Positions 49,668-59,721 are shown, counted from the first letter of the stretch. The stretch: 64,000 bases of DNA from Flavobacteriales bacterium (GCA_016721825.1 JADKHI010000002.1:620001-684000); one strand, 5' to 3'. Numbers and translations are program-made. The notes: generated from the sequence alone by a model not told the origin.

Positions 49668-50741
49668 CTAGGCCAGCGCCACCACCTGATCGACCTGATC
49701 GTTGGCGAAGGGCACCGGTGCCGTTCGGCTGCGCAGAAAGGCGATCACCTCCTCATCGTTCTTGTACACGTTGCCCACGTTCACGAAATGCTCCGCCAGC
49801 TTATCGTAGCGGTCGCTCATGAGCATGCCGAAGATGTTGAGGTAGTTGAGGCCAGCGAACACCACGGCACGGTTGTCCGCGAAGTCCTGAAGATGCTCCC
49901 GGAAGTAACGCGGGTGATCCGTCCAATGCATGGTGGCATCGATGTGGTGGCTGATGTGGTAGCCGTCGTTCCAGCACTTGTGATTGAACTTCACGTTGAT
50001 GCAGGTCACGCTGTTCTGGAAGGGATTGCCGGGTTGGTCGGCGCTCACGAAGGCATGTTGCACCCAGTTGCCGGCCATGGCCACCAAGCGGAAAATGATG
50101 AAGGGCAGGATGAAGACCACAAGGGTGGCGGGCCAGTTCACCGTGCAGAGCAGGGCGCAGCCCAGAATGAAGAGCAGTTCGCCGCGCACCACGCGGTAAA
50201 GCAGGCGGTTGCGTTTGCGTTGGAAGAAATAAGCGGCCAGCGTGTAAATGCCCGTGAAGAAGAAGGTCAGGAAATATCGGGTGAACGCCCAGCCGGAGTC
50301 GCGCTGGTAAGGCATGGTGCTGCTTTCATCAGGCTCCAGGTTGTTCTCGGCGTGGTGCATGCCCACATGGTGCGCATGGTAGGTCTCGGGGCTCTGTCCG
50401 AAGAAGGGCGCCAGCACCCAGGGCAGGTAGTAGTTCATCCACGGGGCCTTGAAGAAGGGCCGGTGCGTGGTGCAGTGCAGCATCAGGCCGAAGGGACCCT
50501 TGTACGTGACGTTGTTGATGAAGAGGTAGACGATCGCGATGGTCCACCAAAGCCAGCCGGTGACGAAAGGCATGAAAAGCAGCACGCCCAAGGGGATCAG
50601 GGTGCAGGTGACCTCGATGGTCTTGTAGATGAAGGGCAGGTCGCGCTCGTCGCGGATCAAGCGCAGGAAGAAGCGGTCCAGGGGCGAACGGTGCGTGGGA
50701 GCAACGTACTCCGGATCGGTAAGGGTGGTGAAGGCCAGCAT
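49668..50741 (-). CDS. Membrane fatty-acid desaturase
   Basis: This 357-residue membrane desaturase of the di-iron type has three His boxes: 'HCTTH' (about 91), 'HAHHVGMHH' (about 122-130) and 'HISHH' (about 265). Between them are two pairs of transmembrane segments. It introduces double bonds into acyl chains of lipids. The frame is open to 50975, but ATG 50741 is chosen because the extension is non-hydrophobic and overlaps the divergent adhesin gene start. The region to the adhesin start (50742-50955) holds no other gene. Confidence 0.92.
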   Translation of the reverse strand: MLAFTTLTDPEYVAPTHRSPLDRFFLRLIRDERDLPFIYKTIEVTCTLIPLGVLLFMPFVTGWLWWTIAIVYLFINNVTYKGPFGLMLHCTTHRPFFKAPWMNYYLPWVLAPFFGQSPETYHAHHVGMHHAENNLEPDESSTMPYQRDSGWAFTRYFLTFFFTGIYTLAAYFFQRKRNRLLYRVVRGELLFILGCALLCTVNWPATLVVFILPFIIFRLVAMAGNWVQHAFVSADQPGNPFQNSVTCINVKFNHKCWNDGYHISHHIDATMHWTDHPRYFREHLQDFADNRAVVFAGLNYLNIFGMLMSDRYDKLAEHFVNVGNVYKNDEEVIAFLRSRTAPVPFANDQVDQVVALA

Positions 50742-50955
50742 AGGTGGCGCCAAGATCGGCGATCGTAGGGCCATCTGGTGCTTTTGTTGACCGAATCCTA
50801 TGGGAATGTTGTGTCGGCCCTCTTGACATTCCAGGCTGCCGACCCATGGGCAGATCCATCGACGAAAGGCAACAATTCGTCGAATAAGGCGAACCCTAGG
50901 CAATAGGAATGAGTAGGACCGATCGCAGACCCATTCAAGGGGAAGCAGCCGGCCG

Positions 50956-53900
50956 ATGAAGCGGATCCTTACCATCTCCCTCCTGATCCTCCTCGCAGCC
51001 TTTCACGCCCAGGCCACCCACATCAGCGGCGGAGAGATCTACTACGACTGCCTCGGGAACAACCAGTACCGGGTCACCCTGATCATTTACCGCGACTGTG
51101 CCGGTGTGAACCTGGACCCTTCGTTCGACGCCACCTTCAGCAGCCCCTGCGACACCTTCACGGTACAGGTGAACACCCCCAACGGGGTGGAGCTGAGCCA
51201 GCTCTGCGGACAGCAACTGCCCAACAGCAGTTGCAACGGTGGCAATCTGCCCGGAATTCAGCAGTATACCTACACCACTGTGGTAACACTGCCACCCTGC
51301 GACTTCTGGACCATCAGCTGGTCGTTGAGCAACCGGAACGGGGCCATAGCCAACCTGCAGACACCGAACCAGACGCAGATGTATGTGCAGGCCACCTTGA
51401 ACAACACGGTGGACGCCTGCGACGATTCGCCGCAGTTCACCGGCATCGCCAGCCCCTTTGTCTGCCTCAACTACCCGGTGACTTACAGCCTGGGCGCCTA
51501 TGATACCGATGGCGACTCCCTCACCTACACGCTGATCGGCGCCATGGGCCAGGGGCAGGCTTTGCTTCCCTACGTGAACCCTTACAGCGGCACGCAGCCC
51601 ATCACCGGACTGGTCCTTGACCCGCAAACGGGCTTGCTCAGTTTCACCCCGACCCAGCAGGGCAACTGGGTGGTGGTGGTGCAAGTGAACGAGTACGACA
51701 CGCTCGGCAACCTGATCGGCACGGTGATGCGGGATATGCAGTTCGTGGCCTACCCCTGTAGCAATGTGCCACCCAACGCCGCATCGGGCAGTATCACCAA
51801 CGTGAACGGCAACGCCGTGATCACGGGAAGCAACGAGATCGAGGTGTGCGAGAGCGGCAGTGTGTGCTTCAACATGGTGATCAACGACGTGAACACCAAC
51901 AACGTGCTCGACGCGGTCTCCAACATCACCAGTGTGTTGCCCGGCGCTACCTTCAGTTTCACCGGCACAAACCCCATCACCTGCACGGTCTGCTGGACAG
52001 GAAGCAATGGAACGGCGGGGTACTATCCGTTCACGATCAACGTGGACGATGGTGCCTGTCCGATCCCCGGTATCCAGACCTACGCCTACACGATCCATGT
52101 GATCGACGGCGTGTTCATCAACGTACAGACCACCGATGCCAGCTGTCAGGGAGTTAACAACGGTTCCGCCGCTGTAAGTGTGTTCGATGGAACCGCCCCG
52201 TATCAATACAACTGGGGGTCACTACCCTTCAACACCGCCCTCATCACGACAGGTGCAGGCACCTACCAAGTACAGGTGACGGATGCGAACGGCTGTGTGT
52301 CTGCACCGGCCACCGCGATCATCAATGCACCTGCACCTCCTACGGCCAATGCTGGACCTGACCTTGTGGTGTGTCAAGGCGCCTACCCCATAACCCTGAA
52401 CGGTGCGGTCGGCAACGCCGCCTCGGGCAATTGGTCGGGAGGTGCGGGCAGCTACACGGGTAGCGGCACCAACGTATCGTACACCCCCTCTGCGGGCGAG
52501 ATCGCAGCGGGTGGTGTGGACCTCATGCTTACCGCGGTGTCCAGCACAGCCTGCCCGAACGCCACGGACATGGTGCACATCAGCCTGAGCAACAGCTTCG
52601 TGAACGCCAACGTCAGCGGAACCAATGCCACCTGTTTCGGTACCGCGAACGGCACGGCCACCTACACCCCCGTGTTGCCGGGTCTCACCTACCAATGGAG
52701 CACCAGCCCCGTGCAGAACACACCCACGGCCACCGGCCTCGGAGCAGGAACCTACAGTGTGACCGTTGTGGATGCGCTGGGCTGCAACAACACCGAGACG
52801 GTCACCATCACCCAACCGCAAGCGCTGGCCGTCGCGAACCTGCAAGTGGTGAACGAGACCTGTGCAGGCCAAGGCAACGGCAGCGCCACGCTGACCATGA
52901 CCGGCGGCACCCAGCCTTACAACTACGTCTGGAGCAACGGCACCAGCAGCTCCGGCATCGTGGCCGGCGCGGGAACCTACACGGTCATCATCACGGATTC
53001 GAACGGTTGCGCACCGGTGAACACCACGGCCGTGATCGGCACTACCTCACAGAACCCCACCGCCAACGCGGGTCCTGACCTCATTGCCTGCCAGGGCACA
53101 CAAGCTGTGGCATTGAACGGGTCGATCACCAACGCGGCCTCGGGTGGTTGGTCCGGTGGTGCCGGCAACTACAGCGGAACGGGCACCAACGTGCTCTACA
53201 CGCCTTCGCCTGGTGAAGTGGCTGCCGGCAGCGCGACCCTTACGCTCACAGCGGTATCGGGCTTCGGCTGCCCCACGGCCACCGATGTGGCGGTGATCAA
53301 CATCAGCAACAGCTTCCTCAGCTCAAGTGTGACCGGCACCAACGCCACCTGCAATGGCATCGCCACCGGCAGCGCCGCGTACAGTCCCGTGCTGCCGGGT
53401 GTTACCTACCAGTGGAGCACCAATCCGATCCAGACCACGCCCACTGCCATCGGCCTCGGCGCGGGTAGCTACGTGCTCACCGCAACAGATGCACTGGGTT
53501 GCAGCATTGCTCTACCCGTCACCATCACCCAACCGCAGGCCCTGACCATCGCAAGCCTTCAGGTGGTGAACGAGACCTGCGCGGGACAGGGGAACGGTAG
53601 CGCCGGCATCGCCATGGTGGGCGGCACCATGCCTTACAGCTATCTATGGAGCAACGGTGCCACCACGCCCTCCATCACTGCGGGTGCGGGCACCTACAAC
53701 GTTTCCGTGACCGATGCGAACGGCTGTGCTCCGGTGAACGCGACTGCCGTGATCAATGCCGCTGGCCAACCCAACATCGCCAGTGCCGGACCAGATCTCG
53801 TGGCCTGCCAAGGTGCTTACCCGATCGGCCTGCAAGCCACCGTGGTGAATGCCACAGGTGGACAGTGGAGCGGTGCCGGACAGTTCTTCGGGGGCGGCCT

Positions 53901-55761
53901 CAACGTGCAGTACACGCCAACCAACGGTGAGCGCATGGCCGGCTATGCCGACGTGATCTTCACCACCACGGGCAACACGACCTGCCCGCCCGACACCGAG
54001 TTAGTGCACATTACCCTGCCGAACAGCTTCCAAGGGGCCACTATCACCACCAGCCCGGCCTGTTCCAACGCCAGCACCGGCAGCGCCTTCTACAGCCCGG
54101 CCACCCCTGGCCTCAGCTACCAGTGGAGCACCGTGCCGGTTCAGACCACGCCCAACATCACCGGTCTTGCGGCGGGCAGCTACACGGTGGAAGTGACCGA
54201 CGCCTACGGTTGCGACACCGTGATGATCGCTTCCGTGACCGCCCCCCCTGCCTTGGTGGCCAGCAACATCACGACCACACAACCCAGTTGTTTCGGTGGA
54301 AGCAACGGTTCCGCGCTCGTGACCGTGACCGGCGGAACGCCCGGCTACACCTACCAGTGGAGCGCGAACGCAGGCGGCCACAACACCCCCCCGGCATCCA
54401 ACCTTGGCACGGGCACCTTCATCGTGGTAGTGGTGGATGCGGCCGGGTGCATCGCCCAAGGCAGTGTAATGCTGGCCTCTCCCCCAGCCATCACACTGGC
54501 CGCGCAAGTGCCTGATACCGCCTGCATCAATGCACCGGTGCTGCTGACCGCACAGGCAGCAGGTGGACAGGGCAACTACCAGATCCAGTGGGTCGGCATC
54601 GGCTACGGCTCGCCTGTGACCTACTCCTTCCCCGCTTCGCAGAACGTGCAGGTCACGGTGACCGATGGAGCAGGTTGCCAAGGCCCGACGCTGACCTTCC
54701 CGCTCACCGTGCTGAACCTGGCCACGGCCGTCCTTGCGCCCTACGGCGGTGGCATCTACTGCCCCGGCACTATGGCCACCATCGGCGCTACGGTGAACAA
54801 CTACCCCGGAACGGTCACCTTCACCTGGCCAGAGCTGAACCTCACGGGCCCCGGTCCCTTCAACGTGGCCGTTACCGGCAACCAGAGCTACACGGTGATC
54901 GCCAGCAACGGCTGTGGCCAATCGCTCACAGGACTGGTCAACATCACCATGGAAGTGCCGCCAACGGTGACGCTTCCGCCGGTGATCGCGGAAGGCTGTT
55001 CGCCCCTGACGGTGACCATGCCCGACAGCCTGACCACCGAGCCGGTGACCTACCTCTGGGACTTCGGTGACGGAACCACGGGCGGTGGCGCTGGTGCGGT
55101 GCATACCTACACGACGGCAGGCACCTACACCGTCTCGCTGATCGTGACCACCCCGAACGGTTGCTCGGCTCCTGCAGCCAACACGGGGCTGGTGATCGTA
55201 CACCCCTCGCCCACTGCGGACTTCAGCGCTTCGCCCTGGAGCACCACCTTCGACTCGCCCACCATCCAGTTCACCGAGCTGGCGGGTGCCGGCATCACCA
55301 ACTACGCGTGGACCTTCGGTGACGGTGGCACGGGCGCGGGCACCACGCCTTCGCACACCTACGACGACATCGGCACCTTCGAAGTGGAACTGATGGTGAC
55401 CGACGGCAACGGCTGTACCGGTTCAGTGTCGCACGATGTGCAGATCCTGCCGAACTACGACATCACCATCCCCAACGCCTTCACGCCCAACCCCAACGGC
55501 GGCAGCGGTGGCGGCTACGACCCGAACGACCTGGGCAACGACGTGTTCTACCCCTTCGTGAAGTTCGTGAAGGACTTCAAGATGCGGATCTACAACCGCT
55601 GGGGCGAGCTGGTGTTCGAGAGCAACGACGTGCTGCTGGGCTGGGACGGTTACTACCGCGGGCAGTTGAGCCAGCAGGACGTGTATGTCTACCAGATGTG
55701 GATCCGCTTCGTTGACGACAAGGAGATCGAGCGGAAAGGCGACCTCACTCTATTCCGATAA
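50956..55761 (+). CDS. Giant T9SS type B adhesin (SprB-like)
   Basis: The 1601-residue secreted protein has a signal peptide (1-20, 'FHAQATHISGG'). The N-terminal domain (about 25-370) includes 'HISGGEIYYDCLGNNQYRVT', typical of these gliding-associated proteins. The centre has SprB-type repeats ('GGTQPYNYVWSNG', 'VTDANGC') and about 240-residue units repeated three times (52338-54258). Further down are PKD-like domains ('LWDFGDGTTGGG', 'TFGDGGTGAGTTPSHTY'). The last 90 residues ('IPNAFTPNPNGG', 'YNRWGELVFES') are a type B T9SS sorting domain. It should be a surface adhesin for gliding or attachment, and it is immediately followed by its PorP/SprF partner. Confidence 0.92.
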   Translation: MKRILTISLLILLAAFHAQATHISGGEIYYDCLGNNQYRVTLIIYRDCAGVNLDPSFDATFSSPCDTFTVQVNTPNGVELSQLCGQQLPNSSCNGGNLPGIQQYTYTTVVTLPPCDFWTISWSLSNRNGAIANLQTPNQTQMYVQATLNNTVDACDDSPQFTGIASPFVCLNYPVTYSLGAYDTDGDSLTYTLIGAMGQGQALLPYVNPYSGTQPITGLVLDPQTGLLSFTPTQQGNWVVVVQVNEYDTLGNLIGTVMRDMQFVAYPCSNVPPNAASGSITNVNGNAVITGSNEIEVCESGSVCFNMVINDVNTNNVLDAVSNITSVLPGATFSFTGTNPITCTVCWTGSNGTAGYYPFTINVDDGACPIPGIQTYAYTIHVIDGVFINVQTTDASCQGVNNGSAAVSVFDGTAPYQYNWGSLPFNTALITTGAGTYQVQVTDANGCVSAPATAIINAPAPPTANAGPDLVVCQGAYPITLNGAVGNAASGNWSGGAGSYTGSGTNVSYTPSAGEIAAGGVDLMLTAVSSTACPNATDMVHISLSNSFVNANVSGTNATCFGTANGTATYTPVLPGLTYQWSTSPVQNTPTATGLGAGTYSVTVVDALGCNNTETVTITQPQALAVANLQVVNETCAGQGNGSATLTMTGGTQPYNYVWSNGTSSSGIVAGAGTYTVIITDSNGCAPVNTTAVIGTTSQNPTANAGPDLIACQGTQAVALNGSITNAASGGWSGGAGNYSGTGTNVLYTPSPGEVAAGSATLTLTAVSGFGCPTATDVAVINISNSFLSSSVTGTNATCNGIATGSAAYSPVLPGVTYQWSTNPIQTTPTAIGLGAGSYVLTATDALGCSIALPVTITQPQALTIASLQVVNETCAGQGNGSAGIAMVGGTMPYSYLWSNGATTPSITAGAGTYNVSVTDANGCAPVNATAVINAAGQPNIASAGPDLVACQGAYPIGLQATVVNATGGQWSGAGQFFGGGLNVQYTPTNGERMAGYADVIFTTTGNTTCPPDTELVHITLPNSFQGATITTSPACSNASTGSAFYSPATPGLSYQWSTVPVQTTPNITGLAAGSYTVEVTDAYGCDTVMIASVTAPPALVASNITTTQPSCFGGSNGSALVTVTGGTPGYTYQWSANAGGHNTPPASNLGTGTFIVVVVDAAGCIAQGSVMLASPPAITLAAQVPDTACINAPVLLTAQAAGGQGNYQIQWVGIGYGSPVTYSFPASQNVQVTVTDGAGCQGPTLTFPLTVLNLATAVLAPYGGGIYCPGTMATIGATVNNYPGTVTFTWPELNLTGPGPFNVAVTGNQSYTVIASNGCGQSLTGLVNITMEVPPTVTLPPVIAEGCSPLTVTMPDSLTTEPVTYLWDFGDGTTGGGAGAVHTYTTAGTYTVSLIVTTPNGCSAPAANTGLVIVHPSPTADFSASPWSTTFDSPTIQFTELAGAGITNYAWTFGDGGTGAGTTPSHTYDDIGTFEVELMVTDGNGCTGSVSHDVQILPNYDITIPNAFTPNPNGGSGGGYDPNDLGNDVFYPFVKFVKDFKMRIYNRWGELVFESNDVLLGWDGYYRGQLSQQDVYVYQMWIRFVDDKEIERKGDLTLFR
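52338..54258 (+). repeat. Three ~240-aa repeat units within the adhesin gene
   Basis: Three consecutive units begin at about 52338, 53058 and 53772, each starting with an AGPDL motif and running through 'YTPS.GE', 'GTNATC' and 'QWST' segments. The period is about 715-720 bp. The first two are the most alike; the third is diverged. They are in-frame protein repeats, not a CRISPR. Confidence 0.85.
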
Positions 55762-55764
55762 CCC

Positions 55765-56766
55765 ATGCGCACACGACTCCTCCTTACCGGAACCGTGCTG
55801 ATGTCAATGGGCCTGCGTGTGCAGGCACAGGACCCGCAGCTCTCCCAGTTCTATGCGGCGCCCATGTACCTGAACCCCGCGTTGACGGGCAACACCTTCC
55901 AGGACCGCATCGCGCTGAACTACCGCATCCAATGGCCGGGCATCGCGCCGGGCTACGAGACCTACGCGGTGGCCTATGACCACAACAACGCCAAGGCGCA
56001 CAGCGGCTACGGCTTCATGGTGATGCACGACGAGGCCGGCAGCAACAGCCTTGCCTTCACCCACATCGGCGCCAGTTACAGCTACGAGGCGCGCATCAAC
56101 CACTCCAATGCCATCCGTTTCGGCATGCGCCTGGGCTACACCACGCGGCAGTTCGACATGGGCAGCTTCCTCTTCGCCGACCAGGTGATCCGCGACGGTG
56201 CGCCCACAACGCTTGAACCCGTGCTTGTGCAACGCACGAGCTACTTCGATGCCAGCATGGGCGCCATGTACTACGGCGAACACGTTTGGTTGGGCGCCTC
56301 CTTCAGCCACATCAACCGCCCGCAACAGACCCTGTTGGTGAGCGGCGACACCCGCCTTCCTGTGCGCACCAGCATCCACACCGGCTACCGTATCGCCATG
56401 GACGACCGGTCGATGGCACGCACCAAGAGCACCTTCAACATCGCCGCGCACTACAAGGCGCAGCAGGACTGGGACCAACTGGACCTCGGGGTCTACATCG
56501 ACCACAATCCGCTGATGGCGGGGCTATGGTACCGCGGTCTGCCCGGTGTGAAAGCTTACGAGCCCGGTTACCCCAACCACGACGCCGTGATCCTGATGGC
56601 CGGTTTCCAGACGCAGAAGCAGCTCCGCATCATCTATAGCTACGACATCACCATCAGCTGGCAGGGGGTGAAGACCGGTGGCGCGCACGAGATCAGCCTC
56701 ACCTATGAGTGGCCCGCACGGCACAAGAACCGCAAGTTCCACATGGTGCCGTGCCCGAAGTTCTGA
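55765..56766 (+). CDS. PorP/SprF-family T9SS outer-membrane protein
   Basis: The 333-residue outer-membrane beta-barrel-type protein has a signal peptide (1-21, 'LRVQAQDPQ') and the family start 'DPQLSQFYAAPMYLNPALTG' (about 22-41). Numerous alternating strands follow ('RFGMRLGYTTRQFDMGSF', 'VWLGASFSHINRPQQ') to a C-terminal 'ISLTYEWP'. SprF helps deliver its adhesin through the T9SS, and the start is 3 bp after the adhesin stop, so this is almost certainly the dedicated partner of the type B adhesin. Confidence 0.92.
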   Translation: MRTRLLLTGTVLMSMGLRVQAQDPQLSQFYAAPMYLNPALTGNTFQDRIALNYRIQWPGIAPGYETYAVAYDHNNAKAHSGYGFMVMHDEAGSNSLAFTHIGASYSYEARINHSNAIRFGMRLGYTTRQFDMGSFLFADQVIRDGAPTTLEPVLVQRTSYFDASMGAMYYGEHVWLGASFSHINRPQQTLLVSGDTRLPVRTSIHTGYRIAMDDRSMARTKSTFNIAAHYKAQQDWDQLDLGVYIDHNPLMAGLWYRGLPGVKAYEPGYPNHDAVILMAGFQTQKQLRIIYSYDITISWQGVKTGGAHEISLTYEWPARHKNRKFHMVPCPKF

Positions 56767-56768
56767 TC

Positions 56769-56866
56769 GAGACCACAGAGGCGCAGAGGCACAGGGTTCA
56801 CTGAGAGGAACGCGGGTTGTGCAATCAACTCCGTGTTGCTCTGTGGCTTGGTGTCTCTGTGGTCTC
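56769..56866. repeat. Palindromic element, GAGACCACAGAG type
   Basis: Arms at 56769-56795 and 56840-56866 pair over most of their length (the outer 12 bp perfectly) around a 44-base centre. The arms are built from ACAGAGGCRCAGAGG-like units, related to the element at 32951-33045. It lies exactly between the convergent PorP/SprF and argS genes and could also act as a bidirectional terminator. Confidence 0.7.
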
Positions 56867-56868
56867 TT

Positions 56869-58701
56869 CTACATCCGCTCAGGCACCTCGATGCCCAGGC
56901 ACCACATGGCTTTCTTCAGGACTTTAGCTACATCGATACTCAAGTTGTGCCTGAACAACTTCTTCCGTCCATCTTCTTCCTTTAGCACAGGTACGGCCTG
57001 ATAGAAACTGTTGTAAGCCTTTGCTATTTCGTAGGCGTGATTGGCAAGTATGGAGGGATCCAACTTATCTGCCGACTCAAGGAGCGCAGAGGGTGTGTGA
57101 TGCAGACGCTTTAAAAGCTCCTTTTCCAAAGGCTGCAATTGATCTGACGTAGTACTTGGTTGCCACGCAAACTGAATCTCCGCTTCTGGAAATTTCAGAC
57201 TTCCAGTCCATACACCAGCCATCACTCTTCTATTCAACGACCTGATCCGCGCGTAGGTGTACTGGATGAAAGGGCCGGTGTGCCCCTGTAGGTCGATGCT
57301 GGCGGCGGGGTCGAAGAGCATGCGCTTCTTCGGGTCCACTTTCAGCAGGTAGTACTTCAAGGCGGCAAGACCGATCATCTCATACAGGTCCTTCTTCTCC
57401 TTTTCCGAGAAGTCGTCGAGCTTGCTGAGCTGTTCGCCCATGGCGCGGGCCTCGTTCACCACCTCTTCGATCAGGTCGTCGGCGTCCACCACGGTGCCTT
57501 CGCGGCTCTTCATCTTGCCACTGGGCAGGTCCACCATGCCGTAGCTCAGGTGGTGAAGTTCGCTGGCCCACGGGAAGCCGAGTTTCTTAAGGATGATGAA
57601 GAGGACCTTGAAGTGGTAGTCCTGCTCGTTGCCCACCGTGTAGATGAGCTGCGAGAGACCGGGATACTCCTCAAAGCGCTTGATCGCCGTGCCGATGTCC
57701 TGCGTCATGTACACGCTGGTGCCATCGCGGCGCAGCAGCACCTTCTCATCCAGGCCTTCGGGGGTGTTGTCCACCCACACGGCGCCGTCCTTCTCGTAGA
57801 AGACGCCCTTCTCCAAGCCCTTCAGCACGTCCTCCTTGCCCAGCACGTAGGTCTGGCTCTCGTAGTAGTTCTTGTCGAACTCCGGAACGTTCATCGCCTT
57901 GAAGGTCTCGCGGAAACCTTCGTAGACCCAGCCGTTCATGGTCGACCACAGGGCACGCACTTCAGCGAAGTTGGCTTCCCACTTGCGCAGCATCTCCTGG
58001 GCTTCCAGCAGGATCGGAGCTTCCTTCTCGGCCTGCTCTTTGGGCTTTCCTCCTGCTTCCTGCTCTTGCACCTGCCGCTTGAGCTCCTTGTCGAACTCCA
58101 CGTAGTACTTGCCCACGAGCTTGTCGCCCTTCAGCCCGCTGCTCTGGGGTGTTTCGCCATTGCCGAACTTCTGCCAGGCCACCATGCTCTTGCAAATGTG
58201 GATGCCGCGGTCATTGACCACCTGCACCCGCACCACTTCGTTGCCGGCGCTTTCCAGGATGCGGCTGACGCTGTGGCCCAGGAAGATGTTCCGCATGTGG
58301 CCCAGGTGCAGTGGCTTGTTGGTGTTGGGCGAAGCGTACTCCACCATCACCTTCTTTCCGGTGGAAGGCAAGGCGAGGATGTCGCGCGTGCCCGCCTCTT
58401 GCAGGAAGCCCAGCCAATAGCTGTCCGCGATCACCAGGTTGAGAAAGCCCTTGATCACGTTGAAGCGCGCCACCACGGGTTCTTCCCGCGCGAGGAACTC
58501 ACCGATGGCCGTGGCAGTGGCCTCCGGGGCCTTACCGCTGAGCTTCAGGAATGGGAACACGTTCATGGTCACGTCCCCCTCGAACTCGGGGCGCGTCGGC
58601 TGGAAGCCGATCTGCTTCAGTGCCACCTCAGCGTTGAAAAGCTCTTGGAATGCGCGCTGCACGGCCAGTTCGAGCCGCGCCTGCAAGGGGTCCGTCATCA
58701 T
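56869..58701 (-). CDS. argS: Arginyl-tRNA synthetase
   Basis: ArgS charges tRNA-Arg. The 610-residue protein has the N-terminal tRNA-binding domain (1-110), the HIGH-type motif 'NTNKPLHLGHMRN' (about 125-137) and a KMSKS-like segment 'GKMKSREGT' (about 401). The C-terminal anticodon-binding region is 'IQYTYARIRSLNRR' and following. A charged Lys/Glu/Gln stretch lies at about 203-230. It is complete and of normal length. The adjacent genes ctlX and arginase act on arginine and citrulline. Confidence 0.96.
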   Translation of the reverse strand: MMTDPLQARLELAVQRAFQELFNAEVALKQIGFQPTRPEFEGDVTMNVFPFLKLSGKAPEATATAIGEFLAREEPVVARFNVIKGFLNLVIADSYWLGFLQEAGTRDILALPSTGKKVMVEYASPNTNKPLHLGHMRNIFLGHSVSRILESAGNEVVRVQVVNDRGIHICKSMVAWQKFGNGETPQSSGLKGDKLVGKYYVEFDKELKRQVQEQEAGGKPKEQAEKEAPILLEAQEMLRKWEANFAEVRALWSTMNGWVYEGFRETFKAMNVPEFDKNYYESQTYVLGKEDVLKGLEKGVFYEKDGAVWVDNTPEGLDEKVLLRRDGTSVYMTQDIGTAIKRFEEYPGLSQLIYTVGNEQDYHFKVLFIILKKLGFPWASELHHLSYGMVDLPSGKMKSREGTVVDADDLIEEVVNEARAMGEQLSKLDDFSEKEKKDLYEMIGLAALKYYLLKVDPKKRMLFDPAASIDLQGHTGPFIQYTYARIRSLNRRVMAGVWTGSLKFPEAEIQFAWQPSTTSDQLQPLEKELLKRLHHTPSALLESADKLDPSILANHAYEIAKAYNSFYQAVPVLKEEDGRKKLFRHNLSIDVAKVLKKAMWCLGIEVPERM

Positions 58702-58725
58702 GCCGCGAAGATCGCGTTTGAACGA

Positions 58726-59685
58726 CTATGCCCCTAGTGCTTGGAGGAAGTTCTCCGCGAGCATGCAACGCACACTACCGCCGCCCACGGTCTCGATCGT
58801 GGGGATGGCCACCGGCACCAGCTGCCCATGCCGCTCCAAGGCGATCCGCTGCTCAGGCTTCAGGGCGTTGAAGGCGGTCTCGGAGAGGAAGATGAAGGAA
58901 GCGGCGAGCGACGAGTTGGCCAGCGGCGAGTTAAGACCCGTACCCTGTAGCTGCAGCATGTTGCCTACGTACCGGTGCATCTGATCGAGCGAGATGGGGA
59001 TGACCTCCTTGCCGGCGCGTTCAAGTTCGGCGCGCACATCCTCGCGGTCCACGGGATAGGGCATGGCCTCGAAGCAGACCACCGCGAAGCCCTCGCCGAT
59101 GCTCATGACCACGTTGGTATGGTACACGGGTTGGCCGGTGAGCGTACCGTCCATGGTGGCCAGGAAGGGGACCTGATGCCCGTCCATGACACCGCACCAC
59201 ACGTTGAGCGCCCGTTCGGAGGAGCGGGGTGAAAGCGCGGCATAGGCGACGTTCCGCTCCCGGTCCAAAACCAGGCTGCCGGTGCCTTCAAGGTAGCGTT
59301 CGTCCTGTTCCAGCGCGGTGAGGTCGGCCATGCGGCGCACATGGAAACCTTCGCGTTCCAAGGTGTCATCGAAAGCGCGATCGCGTTCGGCGCGGCGGCT
59401 GGGCGTACACATGGGGTAGAGCACCACCGAACCATCGGCATGGGTGCTGAACCAGTTGTTGGGGAACACGGCGTTGGGCGCCTCCGGATCGATCGGGTCC
59501 AACACGGTGGTGCCGATGCCACAGCGATCCAAGGCATGCAACAAGGCATCGAACTCTTCAGCGGCCTGTTTCCGTATGTCGGGGTCGTTCAGCAGCTGTT
59601 GAAACCCGTTGCTTGCCGCCGTCTCCGGGTCGAAGCCGAAGCCCGTGGGCCGGATCAGGATGACGCGTGAAGCTACTTGGCCCAT
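58726..59685 (-). CDS. ctlX: Citrulline utilisation hydrolase CtlX-like
   Basis: This 319-residue amidinotransferase/dimethylargininase-fold hydrolase is of the CtlX type. The substrate-binding 'PNNWFSTHADGSVVLYPM' is at about 75-92, the 'LEGTGSLVLDR' segment at about 132-142, the catalytic His in 'VYHTNVVMSIG' at about 187, and the catalytic Cys in 'GGGSVRCMLAENF' near the C-terminus (about 307). CtlX-type enzymes convert citrulline to ornithine, CO2 and ammonia. It lies between argS (24 bp) and the arginase gene (36 bp) on the same strand. Confidence 0.85.
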   Translation of the reverse strand: MGQVASRVILIRPTGFGFDPETAASNGFQQLLNDPDIRKQAAEEFDALLHALDRCGIGTTVLDPIDPEAPNAVFPNNWFSTHADGSVVLYPMCTPSRRAERDRAFDDTLEREGFHVRRMADLTALEQDERYLEGTGSLVLDRERNVAYAALSPRSSERALNVWCGVMDGHQVPFLATMDGTLTGQPVYHTNVVMSIGEGFAVVCFEAMPYPVDREDVRAELERAGKEVIPISLDQMHRYVGNMLQLQGTGLNSPLANSSLAASFIFLSETAFNALKPEQRIALERHGQLVPVAIPTIETVGGGSVRCMLAENFLQALGA

Positions 59686-59721
59686 ATGCCCACGTGGTCA
59701 TATCCGCATGTGCCCATGCCT

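Noticed and set aside
52338..54258. Repeat array considered as CRISPR
   Set aside because: The repeats are about 715-720 bp, in frame and protein-coding; there are no short direct repeats with spacers anywhere in the window.
54001..55356. 451-codon minus-strand frame opposite the adhesin gene
   Set aside because: Arg/Gly-rich shadow of a repetitive gene; no start context or domain.
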